A stretch of 14,222 nucleotides of DNA, taken from Candidatus Woesearchaeota archaeon. GTDB lineage: Archaea; Nanobdellota; Nanobdellia; UBA10117; ARS21. The stretch is from positions 1 to 14,222 of the forward strand of contig PBPJ01000012.1 in NCBI GenBank assembly GCA_002725495.1, read 5' to 3'. The translations under genes were made by a program, and so were the position numbers. How positions within the stretch are numbered: position 1 is the first letter of the stretch; the number at the start of each line of letters is the position of its first letter. This document shows positions 1 to 9,000 of this stretch, piece after piece. The notes under the pieces are model-generated. The model worked only from the letters and a program-made list of their open reading frames with translations, was not told where the DNA came from and ran no database searches.

Positions 1-3000
1 ACAATTAAAAGAGCTAGTAATGGAACTATTGCTAGCACATTTACTGTAAAAGATGATCAAATATTTAAAACATTACCATCAAATCAATTATTAAGATTAT
101 TTGATAATGTGCCTAAAAAAGCATTAGCACAAGAAATTACTGCCAATAGATTAATATATGGTAATTATACAGAAAATTTTAATTTAATAGATTCTAACGG
201 CGCAGATGTAAAACCTGTTTTTGAAATAGAATTAAAAAATAGATATAACCCAGGCTCTTCAAATAGAGATGAAAGACAATCTATAAAATCAAAAAGAACA
301 TATCAGTTTGGTATTGTATATATGGATGAGTTTGGTAGACAAACACCGGTATTAACTGATGACAGCGGTATAATAAAAGTTGATCAAGAAAGCGCTTCAT
401 TTATGACGCAATTTACAGTTAAAACAACTTCTGATGCACCCGCTTTTGCTAATTCATATAAATATTTTATAAAAGAAATTTCATCTACAACTCATAATTT
501 TATTGGTGATAGCTTTTATCAAGATAAAGAAGGTTTTATATATATAGCTGTACCATCTGCAGATGTTAATAAAGTTGATGTTAATGACACTATAGTATTA
601 AAAAAGAAAAGAGGAAATAATGTTTCTGATATTACGGAAGAATTTAAAGTATTAGATAAATTTACAACAGGCCCGCCACCTTTTTTAGCAAAACCTTTGA
701 AAGAAATTTATGTACCAGATATATTTGTTTTTAGTAAAAATCTAGAGCAAGATAGAGACCAGCATTTATTAAAACCAGGATCAACACCTGTACCTGGAAG
801 AAATAGAGTAACTATTAGTGCAATGTTTCAGTTTCGGGAGAATAAAGTACAGGGCGGTAGTGTTATAAATAGTGATACTACAGATGGTGTTAGCACACAG
901 GCGTATAATCTTTTAAATCCAGGCGCTAAAGTAAAGTTTGTTACAGGTGCTGGTGAAACAGATATTTACACTGTTGCTAATAAAGAAATAGATTTAGCAG
1001 ATGATAATGATTTTGAATTACATTTTACCGAAGAGTTTGGTGACGATGTAAAAGTTCTTTATGAAAATTTTGAACAAGATAAACTGTTTGATATGACTGA
1101 TGGCACCGTTAATGCAGGCGCTACATTAGTTGGTGGAGATGACACTTTAGACGGAACAGATAATTCTTATGGAGGTGGAGTTAAAATGGTTATAGTAGAT
1201 ACCGTAGATGAAAGCGGTAAAGAAGAATACCAAGGTAAATTTTTTATAAAGATAAAAAATAATTCTACATTATTACAAGAATTAAAAGGTGAAGAAGATT
1301 TAAATAATTTACAAGTTTTAAGCACAATATCTTTAGATGGTGATCAAACTGACAATGACCCAAGGCAATTTCATATGTATGGTGGTGGTTTAGCAAATAG
1401 TGATTCATCTATAACAAGAAATGGGGTTGTTGGCGCAACAAGCCCAGATGATGGTGGATTTGATGGTAGCACAAATCATTTAGCGTCAAATCAAAATAAT
1501 TATGGAGAAGGGCAATCGTATTTAGCGGCAAGAGGTTTTATTACAAACGATGAATTAGATAATGGCTATCACTTTGCTATAAGAACTGATTTAGCATTTG
1601 CAAACGTAACAGCAAATTATGCAACATTGCCTCTTATTACAGGTCTTGAAGAATCACCTTCAAATAAAAATCTTTATAATACAGATAATGATGATGTGTA
1701 TTTAAGATTTGATAGATCACGTGCTCAAGTTGCCGCTGGTAATGCAATAGATAATCAACTTTATAAGATAATAAGAGTATATAAATATCTTGAAAGAGGC
1801 GTTACAGTTAGTGCTCAATTAGATGGCAGCGCAAAAGTTGGAAGCCAACAAGATTTTAATGACGGACAGGCTGTATATTTAATAAAGCTAGATAAACAAT
1901 TAGCGCAAAATTTAATTTTTAATGGTGATAAAGAAACTGCAGGTAACCCTGGGAATGCCGATAATGTAATGCAAATATCAGTATTAAAGTTTAGAAAAGA
2001 AGATGAGCTAATAGGTATACCTGAACCACCTATATTTGAAGTATTACCAAAAGATGATACTGATATTGATATATATTTTGAAACACAAGAAGTATTTACA
2101 GTATCTAGTAATCACGGTAATGACAATGTGCTTTCTTATTATAATTGTTTTACTTTTGAAAATGGTGTTGAATCATTAACTATTAGAGACGATTTTAATA
2201 CACCTGCAATTGGCAAAGGAGTAAGAGTATCTACAGTGTTTGAAGATAAACCATATATTGAAGAAACATTAAAAAATAATTTAATATTTTCTCAAATATA
2301 TAATGGTAAAAACGCAATAAATAGATTAAATCAATTTATTATTGCTGAAGATATTACAAAAGAAATAAATCCAGATTATGGAAGTATTCAATTATTACAT
2401 ACAAGATATAATGATGTAATAGCTTATTGCGAAAATAAAGTTGTAAAAATATTAACAAATAAAGACGCATTATTTAATGCTGACGGAAATGTTAATATAA
2501 CATCTAATAAAGCTGTATTAGGGCAAGCCATGCCTTATAATTCAAACTATGGCATATCTACTAATCCAGAAAGCTTTGCGGCATATACACATAGATCTTA
2601 TTTTACTGATAAAAAAAGAGGTGTAGTTGTAAGACATTCTATGGATGGTATGGAAGAAATATCTGGTTATGGAATGAAGGACTTTTTTAGAGACGCTTTA
2701 GCTGCTAACAATGGATTAATGGTTGGATCATACGATGTTAGAAAGCATCAATATAATATTAGCACACATGAAAGTAATGCTAATAGTACAGTTTCATTTT
2801 CAGAATCTATAAACGGTTGGGTAAGTAAAAAATCATTTATACCAGAAGCTGGTTTTAGTTTAGAAAATAAGTATTTTACATTTAAAAATGGCCATATATT
2901 TGAACATCATGTTGGCACAAGAAATACTTTTTATGGCAGCGCAACAACACCATTTGTAGAATTTTTATTAAATACAGCGCCGGCTAATATGAAAAACTTT

Positions 3001-3531
3001 AGAACATTAAATTATGAAGGAGATAGCGGATGGACATGTGCTAGTATAGTTACCGACCAACAAGACGGTGTTGTGTCCTCGTTTATTGAAAAAGAAAATA
3101 AATATTTTAACTATATAAAAGGTGTTGCTGAAACACAAAGTACAATAGATACAAAAGCTTATAATATACAAGGCGTTGGTGACTGGGCAAGCAATGCTAG
3201 TGGTGGCGGTAATTTAAGAGTATATACTTTTGCAAATGCGGTTCCACAAGATTTACAAATTGGAGATGATTTATATTATGTACACCCAAGCAGCAGCGCT
3301 AATACTAGAATAGGCCCTGTAACAGCTATTACATCAACAACAATTACTGTTGATTTTACATCAACATCTTCACCACCATCATCACCTGCGTATTTTATAT
3401 TTTATGTTAAAAATGCAGAATGGCAAACAAGCGGGTTATTAGGTTATTTTGCAACAGTTAAAATGCAAAACACATCAACAGATTCTAAAGAAATTTATTC
3501 AGTAGGTAGCGAAATTAGTATAAGTAGTTAA
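1..3531 (+). CDS. Tail stabilization / nozzle-type structural protein, 5'-truncated
   Basis: The reading frame is open from the first base, giving 1176 residues before TAA. The GTG at 109 is an internal valine (V37) inside the conserved-looking run LPSNQLLRLFDNVPKKALAQ (window residues 25-44), so the true start lies upstream of the window. From memory, two patterns recur in phage proteins labelled stabilization or tail structural protein in marine and crAss-like podoviruses: the run KKALAQEITANRLIYGNY near the start, and the block GISTNPESFA...YFTDKKRG...YGMKDFF...GSYD (about residues 851-912). The protein looks beta-rich and repetitive in Gly/Asp/Asn, with no membrane segment and only three cysteines. 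It sits directly before putative ejection proteins, where T7 has its nozzle gp12 (794 aa), so it probably forms part of the tail tube or muzzle below the portal. That it is a phage structural protein is well supported; the exact position in the tail is inference. Confidence 0.72.
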   Translation, partial: TIKRASNGTIASTFTVKDDQIFKTLPSNQLLRLFDNVPKKALAQEITANRLIYGNYTENFNLIDSNGADVKPVFEIELKNRYNPGSSNRDERQSIKSKRTYQFGIVYMDEFGRQTPVLTDDSGIIKVDQESASFMTQFTVKTTSDAPAFANSYKYFIKEISSTTHNFIGDSFYQDKEGFIYIAVPSADVNKVDVNDTIVLKKKRGNNVSDITEEFKVLDKFTTGPPPFLAKPLKEIYVPDIFVFSKNLEQDRDQHLLKPGSTPVPGRNRVTISAMFQFRENKVQGGSVINSDTTDGVSTQAYNLLNPGAKVKFVTGAGETDIYTVANKEIDLADDNDFELHFTEEFGDDVKVLYENFEQDKLFDMTDGTVNAGATLVGGDDTLDGTDNSYGGGVKMVIVDTVDESGKEEYQGKFFIKIKNNSTLLQELKGEEDLNNLQVLSTISLDGDQTDNDPRQFHMYGGGLANSDSSITRNGVVGATSPDDGGFDGSTNHLASNQNNYGEGQSYLAARGFITNDELDNGYHFAIRTDLAFANVTANYATLPLITGLEESPSNKNLYNTDNDDVYLRFDRSRAQVAAGNAIDNQLYKIIRVYKYLERGVTVSAQLDGSAKVGSQQDFNDGQAVYLIKLDKQLAQNLIFNGDKETAGNPGNADNVMQISVLKFRKEDELIGIPEPPIFEVLPKDDTDIDIYFETQEVFTVSSNHGNDNVLSYYNCFTFENGVESLTIRDDFNTPAIGKGVRVSTVFEDKPYIEETLKNNLIFSQIYNGKNAINRLNQFIIAEDITKEINPDYGSIQLLHTRYNDVIAYCENKVVKILTNKDALFNADGNVNITSNKAVLGQAMPYNSNYGISTNPESFAAYTHRSYFTDKKRGVVVRHSMDGMEEISGYGMKDFFRDALAANNGLMVGSYDVRKHQYNISTHESNANSTVSFSESINGWVSKKSFIPEAGFSLENKYFTFKNGHIFEHHVGTRNTFYGSATTPFVEFLLNTAPANMKNFRTLNYEGDSGWTCASIVTDQQDGVVSSFIEKENKYFNYIKGVAETQSTIDTKAYNIQGVGDWASNASGGGNLRVYTFANAVPQDLQIGDDLYYVHPSSSANTRIGPVTAITSTTITVDFTSTSSPPSSPAYFIFYVKNAEWQTSGLLGYFATVKMQNTSTDSKEIYSVGSEISISS

Positions 3532-3564
3532 TACGTAATAATAAATATATAAAAAAATTATAAT
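3532..3564 (+). other. AT-only-like spacer between tail gene and ejection genes
   Basis: These 33 bases are almost entirely A and T and hold the leader of the next gene. There is no Shine-Dalgarno-like purine run near the ATG at 3565 and no hairpin that could serve as a terminator. A promoter for the three following genes could lie here, but AT richness alone cannot show it, and I see no clear Bacteroidota-type -7 element (TAnnTTTG). Confidence 0.3.
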
Positions 3565-4299
3565 ATGTCAAGTCATACAACAACAACCGGAACAACGCAA
3601 ACAATAAATCTTTCACAACAGACACAAGATATTATGAAAAATCTTGCTGGTGGGCTTATGGGACAATTAAACCCTGTTGCCGCCGGTGGTCAAGCTTTAG
3701 GTGGTATAGCGCAGGTTGCAGGTAGTTTAATTGGTGGCGGCGCTAGAAGGCGTGAACAAAGACGAGCTAGGCAAGAAATGGAGCAAAGAAAAGCTGATTA
3801 CGAAGCTTTAGACACTTCAAATCCATACAAAAATATTACAAATACATTTGAAAATTTAACTGTAAATACACAGGCAGCTGATTTTGCCGCACAACAAAGC
3901 GCCCAAGGGGCTGCTAATATTATGAATAATTTAGCAGCTGCTGCAGGTGGGGGCGGTATAGCCGCATTAGCTCAATCATTAGCTAATTCACAAGTACAGG
4001 CTGCTCAACAAGCTTCAGCAAGTATTGCTCAACAAGAACAAAGAAATGCAATGTTAGGTGCCCAAGGTGAAGCTACTAGGCAAAGAGCAGTTGCTGCTGG
4101 CGAAAGACAATCACAACAAATGGAAATGGAAAAACAAGGAACTTTATTTGGAATGGCTCAGCAAAGATTAGCGGCTGCAAATGAAGCAAGAGCACAAGCA
4201 ACTCAACAATTGGTAGGGGGATTAGGGCAAATAGCGGGTGCTGTTGGAGGAGCAGGTGGATTTGGCGAACTTGGAAAAGGATTCCAAAAAATATTTTAA
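3565..4299 (+). CDS. Small Ala/Gly/Gln-rich internal virion (ejection) protein, T7 gp14-like
   Basis: This 244-aa protein has the make-up of a small membrane-active ejection protein. A Gly/Ala hydrophobic stretch (residues 27-60) is followed at once by a basic patch (RRREQRRARQ, 61-70). Next come a conserved-looking NPY...FENLTVN motif (86-101), a long Ala/Gln helical region with a Gly-rich hydrophobic centre (about 104-215), and a second hydrophobic Gly-rich segment near the C-terminus (216-233). It has no cysteine. Its place after a nozzle-type gene and before a mid-sized and a giant protein matches T7 gp14 (196 aa), which inserts in the outer membrane during DNA ejection. I recall similar Ala/Gln-rich proteins in uncultured marine phages but cannot verify homology here. 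The ATG at 3565 is the only sensible start. A tail assembly chaperone is less likely given the composition and position. Confidence 0.6.
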   Translation: MSSHTTTTGTTQTINLSQQTQDIMKNLAGGLMGQLNPVAAGGQALGGIAQVAGSLIGGGARRREQRRARQEMEQRKADYEALDTSNPYKNITNTFENLTVNTQAADFAAQQSAQGAANIMNNLAAAAGGGGIAALAQSLANSQVQAAQQASASIAQQEQRNAMLGAQGEATRQRAVAAGERQSQQMEMEKQGTLFGMAQQRLAAANEARAQATQQLVGGLGQIAGAVGGAGGFGELGKGFQKIF

Positions 4300-4303
4300 A
4301 ATT

Positions 4304-6007
4304 ATGGCAAATAAAACATTAATATTAGGTGCTGCATTAGCATATAGAAATCAACCTTATAATTTAGGTTTAGTTGCAGGTAAAGAAGCTAATAAAGCTA
4401 TTCAAAAAAGCACTAACGAACTGGTTAAGATGTTTGAAAAAGAGCAAAAAATGCTTATGGCATCAAATCTTTTAGGCCAAAAAATATTTAACGAATTACC
4501 AGAAAACCCGTTAATTCCTTTATTGCCACAACCCGTTCAAGAACAAGCTTATAGCGAATTAGCTCAAATAAGACAAAATATTGCAAATTTAAGAACTTTT
4601 ATGATGACAAACGCAGCAAGATTACCTGTTGATAGTCCTGAATTTGCAACACTAAATGCAGAAATTGCAAGACAAAATAATCTTTTAGTTCAATACAGAG
4701 ACGAATACGGTGATTTACAACAAAAAACCGCGGATTATATTGATAATTTTAATAATATATCTGAAAGCTGGAAACTTAATAATAGAGGTAAATTTGAAGA
4801 TTTTAATGAAAGAATATTTAATATAAAAAATCCTAATTATAAAACTACTAGAAACGAAGATGGTAAATTAGTTATTAAAACTGATACTGGTTTTGGAGGC
4901 GAATACACTATTGATGATTTAAAATGGGAAGAAGTGCCTAGCGTTGAATTACAAGAAATAAATAATTATCTAACAAGAGCAAGCGTATATAAACAAAAGA
5001 AGCTTGAAATTCCAGAATCAGAGTTGTACACGCTTAGAAAATATTTAGAAGATAGTATAACTACACAAAGCGAATTAGATACTTTTATGTTTGACCCACT
5101 GCGTTTGAATGAAAAAACAAAAATACCATTATTTTCAGAACAAGAAATACTTAACATGTTTGAATATAATGAAGAATTGGGGTATGCAGAGGCACCAGAA
5201 GATTTAGATTTTGAAGCTATGAAAACAATGACTATTGATAAAATTATTGGATTAGTTAAGGCGGAGGCTCCTGCGGTAATTGAACCAAGCTCCAGTTCTG
5301 GCTCAGGTTCAGGTTCAGGCTCAGGTTCTGGCGGAAATAACAATAATAATAATATTATTGATCCTAATGATTTTACAGCGAGTTTACAACAAGATATAAA
5401 ATTAGCTGGCCCTTTTATAAATGATGCTTTTGAATTTACTTTTAATAATTTATCTACTTCGGAAATGGTTAATAAATTAAGATTAGCTAATCCTAGTTTA
5501 GATGTTAATACTAGAGGTGAAATATATAGCGCATGGAATGCTTTAAATTCTTCAGGTGATAATGATGATAGAACTGTTGCTATAAGTAAAGACGAATTTA
5601 ATGAATTAAGCGAAGCTGATAAGGTTAAATTATTTAATGAAGCATACGGAAATGATCCATTCGGGATATTTATTGGTCAAAATCCAATGATATTTAAAGA
5701 TCAAGAAGATTTATTTAGGTTTTATTTAAAGTCAATAGGTGTAAAAGATAATGTAATTAACTTTTATACAGGACAAGTAAGAGGAGGGTTTTATGAAGGA
5801 ATTAGTTTTGGAAATATTCAAACCCCACAAGGTTATCAATATTATGATCCAATGAACCAAAATATGCCACCCGCAAGAGACGCAACTGGCAATATAGTTG
5901 ATGATGGTTTTATGTTAAAAATTGAAAATTGGAAAAGAAGTTTAAATAACCAGAATCCGCTAACCGAAGAGGAATTTGAAGGTGGTTTAGATTTTACTAA
6001 ATTTTAA
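4304..6007 (+). CDS. Putative internal virion (ejection) protein, T7 gp15 position
   Basis: This 567-aa protein has no domain that I recognise. It starts with a short hydrophobic helix (TLILGAALAY, 5-14), then Lys/Glu-rich helices (about 27-62) and a long probable coiled coil (80-150). A mixed acidic region follows. A low-complexity linker of Ser/Gly then Asn (329-350) separates an N-terminal module from a C-terminal module of about 215 residues. There is no cysteine. The ATG at 4304 lies 4 bases after the previous stop; an in-frame GTG at 4238 would force a 62-base overlap and is rejected. The next gene begins 3 bases after this stop, so the three genes form one unit. By order and size it occupies the place of T7 gp15 (747 aa), which helps form the periplasmic ejection tube. 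That role is inferred from position, not from sequence similarity. Confidence 0.5.
   Translation: MANKTLILGAALAYRNQPYNLGLVAGKEANKAIQKSTNELVKMFEKEQKMLMASNLLGQKIFNELPENPLIPLLPQPVQEQAYSELAQIRQNIANLRTFMMTNAARLPVDSPEFATLNAEIARQNNLLVQYRDEYGDLQQKTADYIDNFNNISESWKLNNRGKFEDFNERIFNIKNPNYKTTRNEDGKLVIKTDTGFGGEYTIDDLKWEEVPSVELQEINNYLTRASVYKQKKLEIPESELYTLRKYLEDSITTQSELDTFMFDPLRLNEKTKIPLFSEQEILNMFEYNEELGYAEAPEDLDFEAMKTMTIDKIIGLVKAEAPAVIEPSSSSGSGSGSGSGSGGNNNNNNIIDPNDFTASLQQDIKLAGPFINDAFEFTFNNLSTSEMVNKLRLANPSLDVNTRGEIYSAWNALNSSGDNDDRTVAISKDEFNELSEADKVKLFNEAYGNDPFGIFIGQNPMIFKDQEDLFRFYLKSIGVKDNVINFYTGQVRGGFYEGISFGNIQTPQGYQYYDPMNQNMPPARDATGNIVDDGFMLKIENWKRSLNNQNPLTEEEFEGGLDFTKF
5300..5332 (+). repeat. In-frame Gly-Ser hexamer repeat coding an interdomain linker
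   Basis: The bases GGCTCAGGTTCAGGT and their continuation are imperfect copies of a 6-base unit coding Gly-Ser. They are flanked by four Ser codons before and six Asn codons after, so the whole low-complexity linker covers residues 329-350 of the 567-aa protein. Synonymous differences (GGC/GGT, TCA/TCT) show that the array is not freshly duplicated. Its likely role is a flexible hinge between two folded modules. Confidence 0.85.
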
Positions 6008-6010
6008 TTA

Positions 6011-9000
6011 ATGGAAAAAATATATAAATCATTATACAGTAAATATGCTCCTAATTTAACTGATGAGGAGATAAATTCTGGTGTGGCTTATTTATTAACT
6101 CAAAGTCCCAGCCAAGCTGTTGATTCTTTTTATGAAAAATATGTAGGAAATTTGCCAACTGTTGAACAAAAGGGCTATATTTTTTCAAGAATGGCTGATT
6201 CAATACCTGAACCAAATCAACCTCAAGAAAAACTTGACGCGGGATATTGGAAAAGATTTACAAATTCAATGAAAAGAATATTTTCTAGTGTTGTTGACGA
6301 TGTTCCAAGAGATAATGCCGCTAGACAAATACAAAGAGCAAATGCTAATTTAGATAGAATTTATAATAATCCTGATTTAACAGAATTTAAAGTAGGTAGT
6401 AGTTTTATGCCAATTGCATCACCTACAACTAATATTTCTTCATCTGTACCTTCATATAAATCTTTACCAAGGGATGAGGCAATACAGTATTATAAAGACA
6501 TAATAGCAAAAAATGAGCAGATTTATATGGAAAATTATATTGAATCTGCTGAAGTACAAAACTATTTAAATCAATATAAAAAAATACATATATTTGAAGA
6601 TGATGGAGATAGTGAATTATGGGATGATTTTCATTTAACTTTTGATAAAGCAGCAGGTGTGGCTGTTGAGCAATTACCACAAATGCTTGGTGCTTTTATT
6701 AGTTTTGGATATACAACATATGCGCAGGAAGGAGGGTCTGTTGCTTCTGAATTAATAGATAAACTTGCCGCGCAAAATTTAAATGTAAGCTATGAAGAGT
6801 TTTTAACGCTAGATGAAACTACAAGAGCAAAAGAAGTTCTTAATGTAATACAAGATGGCGATGCTGTAGAAGCTTTACAAAAAGCCCACAGGGTAGGATT
6901 GCAAAATGCTGCTTTTGATTATGCTAGCAATCTTTTTTTAGTTGGTAAAGCTACAAAATTTGTGCCTAAGAGCGCGTTTAGAGGCTTTTTAAGAGGCAAG
7001 ATTAATAAAGACGCAGGAAATTATTTAAAAGGCTTAGGTTATTCACAATTAGCAGAAGTAGTTACTGAAAATGCACAAGAAATAAACTCCGCATTAGCTA
7101 CTGATAATCCTATAACAGCTAATCTTATTGCAGAAACTACTGCGCAAACTATATTAGGCGCTGGTACAACTCAGGTAGCTATTGGTACAACGAAATTTAC
7201 TATTTCAGAAGGTATTGCTGAATTAACAGCTTTAAATGATCCTACAAGTTTAAGAGCAATAGCTAATGAATTAAAAAGACAAATTAAAAATAGCAATAGA
7301 ACAAACGACGAAAAAAATTCTATGCTTAGAGAAATAGATATTGCAGAAAATATTGTAAATAATTCAAAAAACAAATATTTGTCTTATGAAGCTAAAAAAG
7401 CTATGTTTCAACTTGAAATTGAAAAAGTTAATGCTCAAGAAAAGCTTACAGGTTTAGAAAACGAATTTAAAACAAATAAAAGTATTTCAATTGAAGCGCA
7501 AATTCAAAATGAAAAAAATAGAATTGAAAGCTATAATAATCAGCTAGCAAAAACTATATATTTTGAATATTTTAATACATCTGGTAAAAATTTATTATCT
7601 TATATAAATGCAGATAAAACTGGATTTTTTGCTAATAAAAAAGGCATAATGAGAGCTACCAGGGCTGAATTAAAAACTTGGCTAGAAAATAATAGACCGG
7701 ATTTGCTAAATGATCCCGAGGTTATAAATATGCTAGAGGGCACTGTTAATGAAGCTGGTATGCGTGTATATAATCCTGGTATTATGAAAGGCGATTTAGC
7801 TTTGTTTGTTGAAGAAAATGTTGAAAATAACATATTTAAAAATAAAGGTGTATTTAGTACTTCCGCAAATGTAGTTCATCATGAGGTTATGCACTTTATA
7901 TTTGATTCTTTAAGTAATAAAGATAAAGCACAAGTTGTAAAAGAATTAAATACAGCATTTGCCAATTCAAAAGACACTAAAATGATAAACGCTTATAATC
8001 AATTACTAAAAAGATTAAGCGTATATGGTAAATTTGATTTAAATAACATGACAATAGTTAATGAGTATTTGTCAGGGTTATCAGATGTTTTAAGTCAACA
8101 AACAGCATTAGAAAATATACAGCAAGGCGATATGTTTAATCAAATGGGAAACGCTTTTGCTAAAGCATTTTCAAAAACATTAAAAGATATACCTTTTGAA
8201 ATTGACGGCGAAAACGCATTAGAATTAATTTTAAGATATAATAGTTTTGCTGGAATTAAGCCCGCTTCAGTTCGACCAACAATAGAGGCTGTTGCTGATG
8301 TTGTACAAACAGCGGTTACAACAGGTAAAACAGATATTGACGAAGAAACTAAACCTTCTATTGAAGTTGAATTATCATCTGAAGAAATACAAAACAGTCA
8401 AAATGCTTTAGACAAATATATAACTGAAGATATAAAAACGCAAGATGATTTTAAAAATAATGATACAGCAAGAGCTGGTATATATACAGAAATAGAAGTA
8501 AATCTTGTTATAGACCCAGTTATTAATAGTATAATACAAAGAGACGAAAATACCAGTGGTCTAGCACCTGAAATACAGGAAGATATTAAAAGAAAAGTAA
8601 GAGAAAGAATTACAGAAAGAGGATTTAAAAACTTTAACCCAGTATTAGACGGAAATAAAAGAAGTGTATTTAGTTATATTTATGGTAAAAAAGAAACTAA
8701 AGGTACTGGCGGTATTGCATTTAGAGCTTTTCAAGATGTTAAATTAGAATATGTAAAAAAACCACAAGGGCAGTCTATTGAAACTGACGCTGGTGTTACA
8801 ATTGATATTGTAGATGAAACTGCAACAGACATAGAAAGCGCTATTGATAGCAAAATATTAAGCGAAAACATAGAAAATACTTCTAATCCTAAAATAGAAG
8901 ATGAAATTGATATACTTACAGAAGATGATATAAAAGATTTAGAAGAATTTGTTAATGAAATATTTGGAGAGGACCAAGCTTTTGACCCAAGCGACCCTGA

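Noticed and set aside
4238..4303. In-frame GTG start 22 codons upstream of the 567-aa protein
   Set aside because: It would overlap the previous gene by 62 bases. The ATG at 4304 fits the 2-4 base spacing seen at other genes of the cassette, and the extra residues are the out-of-frame reading of the Gly-rich tail of the 244-aa protein.
4966..5343. 125-codon minus-strand frame beginning with a Pro-Glu repeat
   Set aside because: The repeat is the reverse reading of the Gly-Ser hexamers in the 567-aa gene, which is clearly the coding strand.
5300..5353. Short repeats considered as a CRISPR-like or regulatory repeat
   Set aside because: The unit is 6 bases without spacers, in frame within a gene; it codes a linker.
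6011..7100. A lytic transglycosylase domain at the N-terminus of the giant protein, as in T7 gp16
   Set aside because: I looked for the catalytic Glu-Ser and following Gly-rich motifs of the soluble transglycosylase fold and found none that fit.
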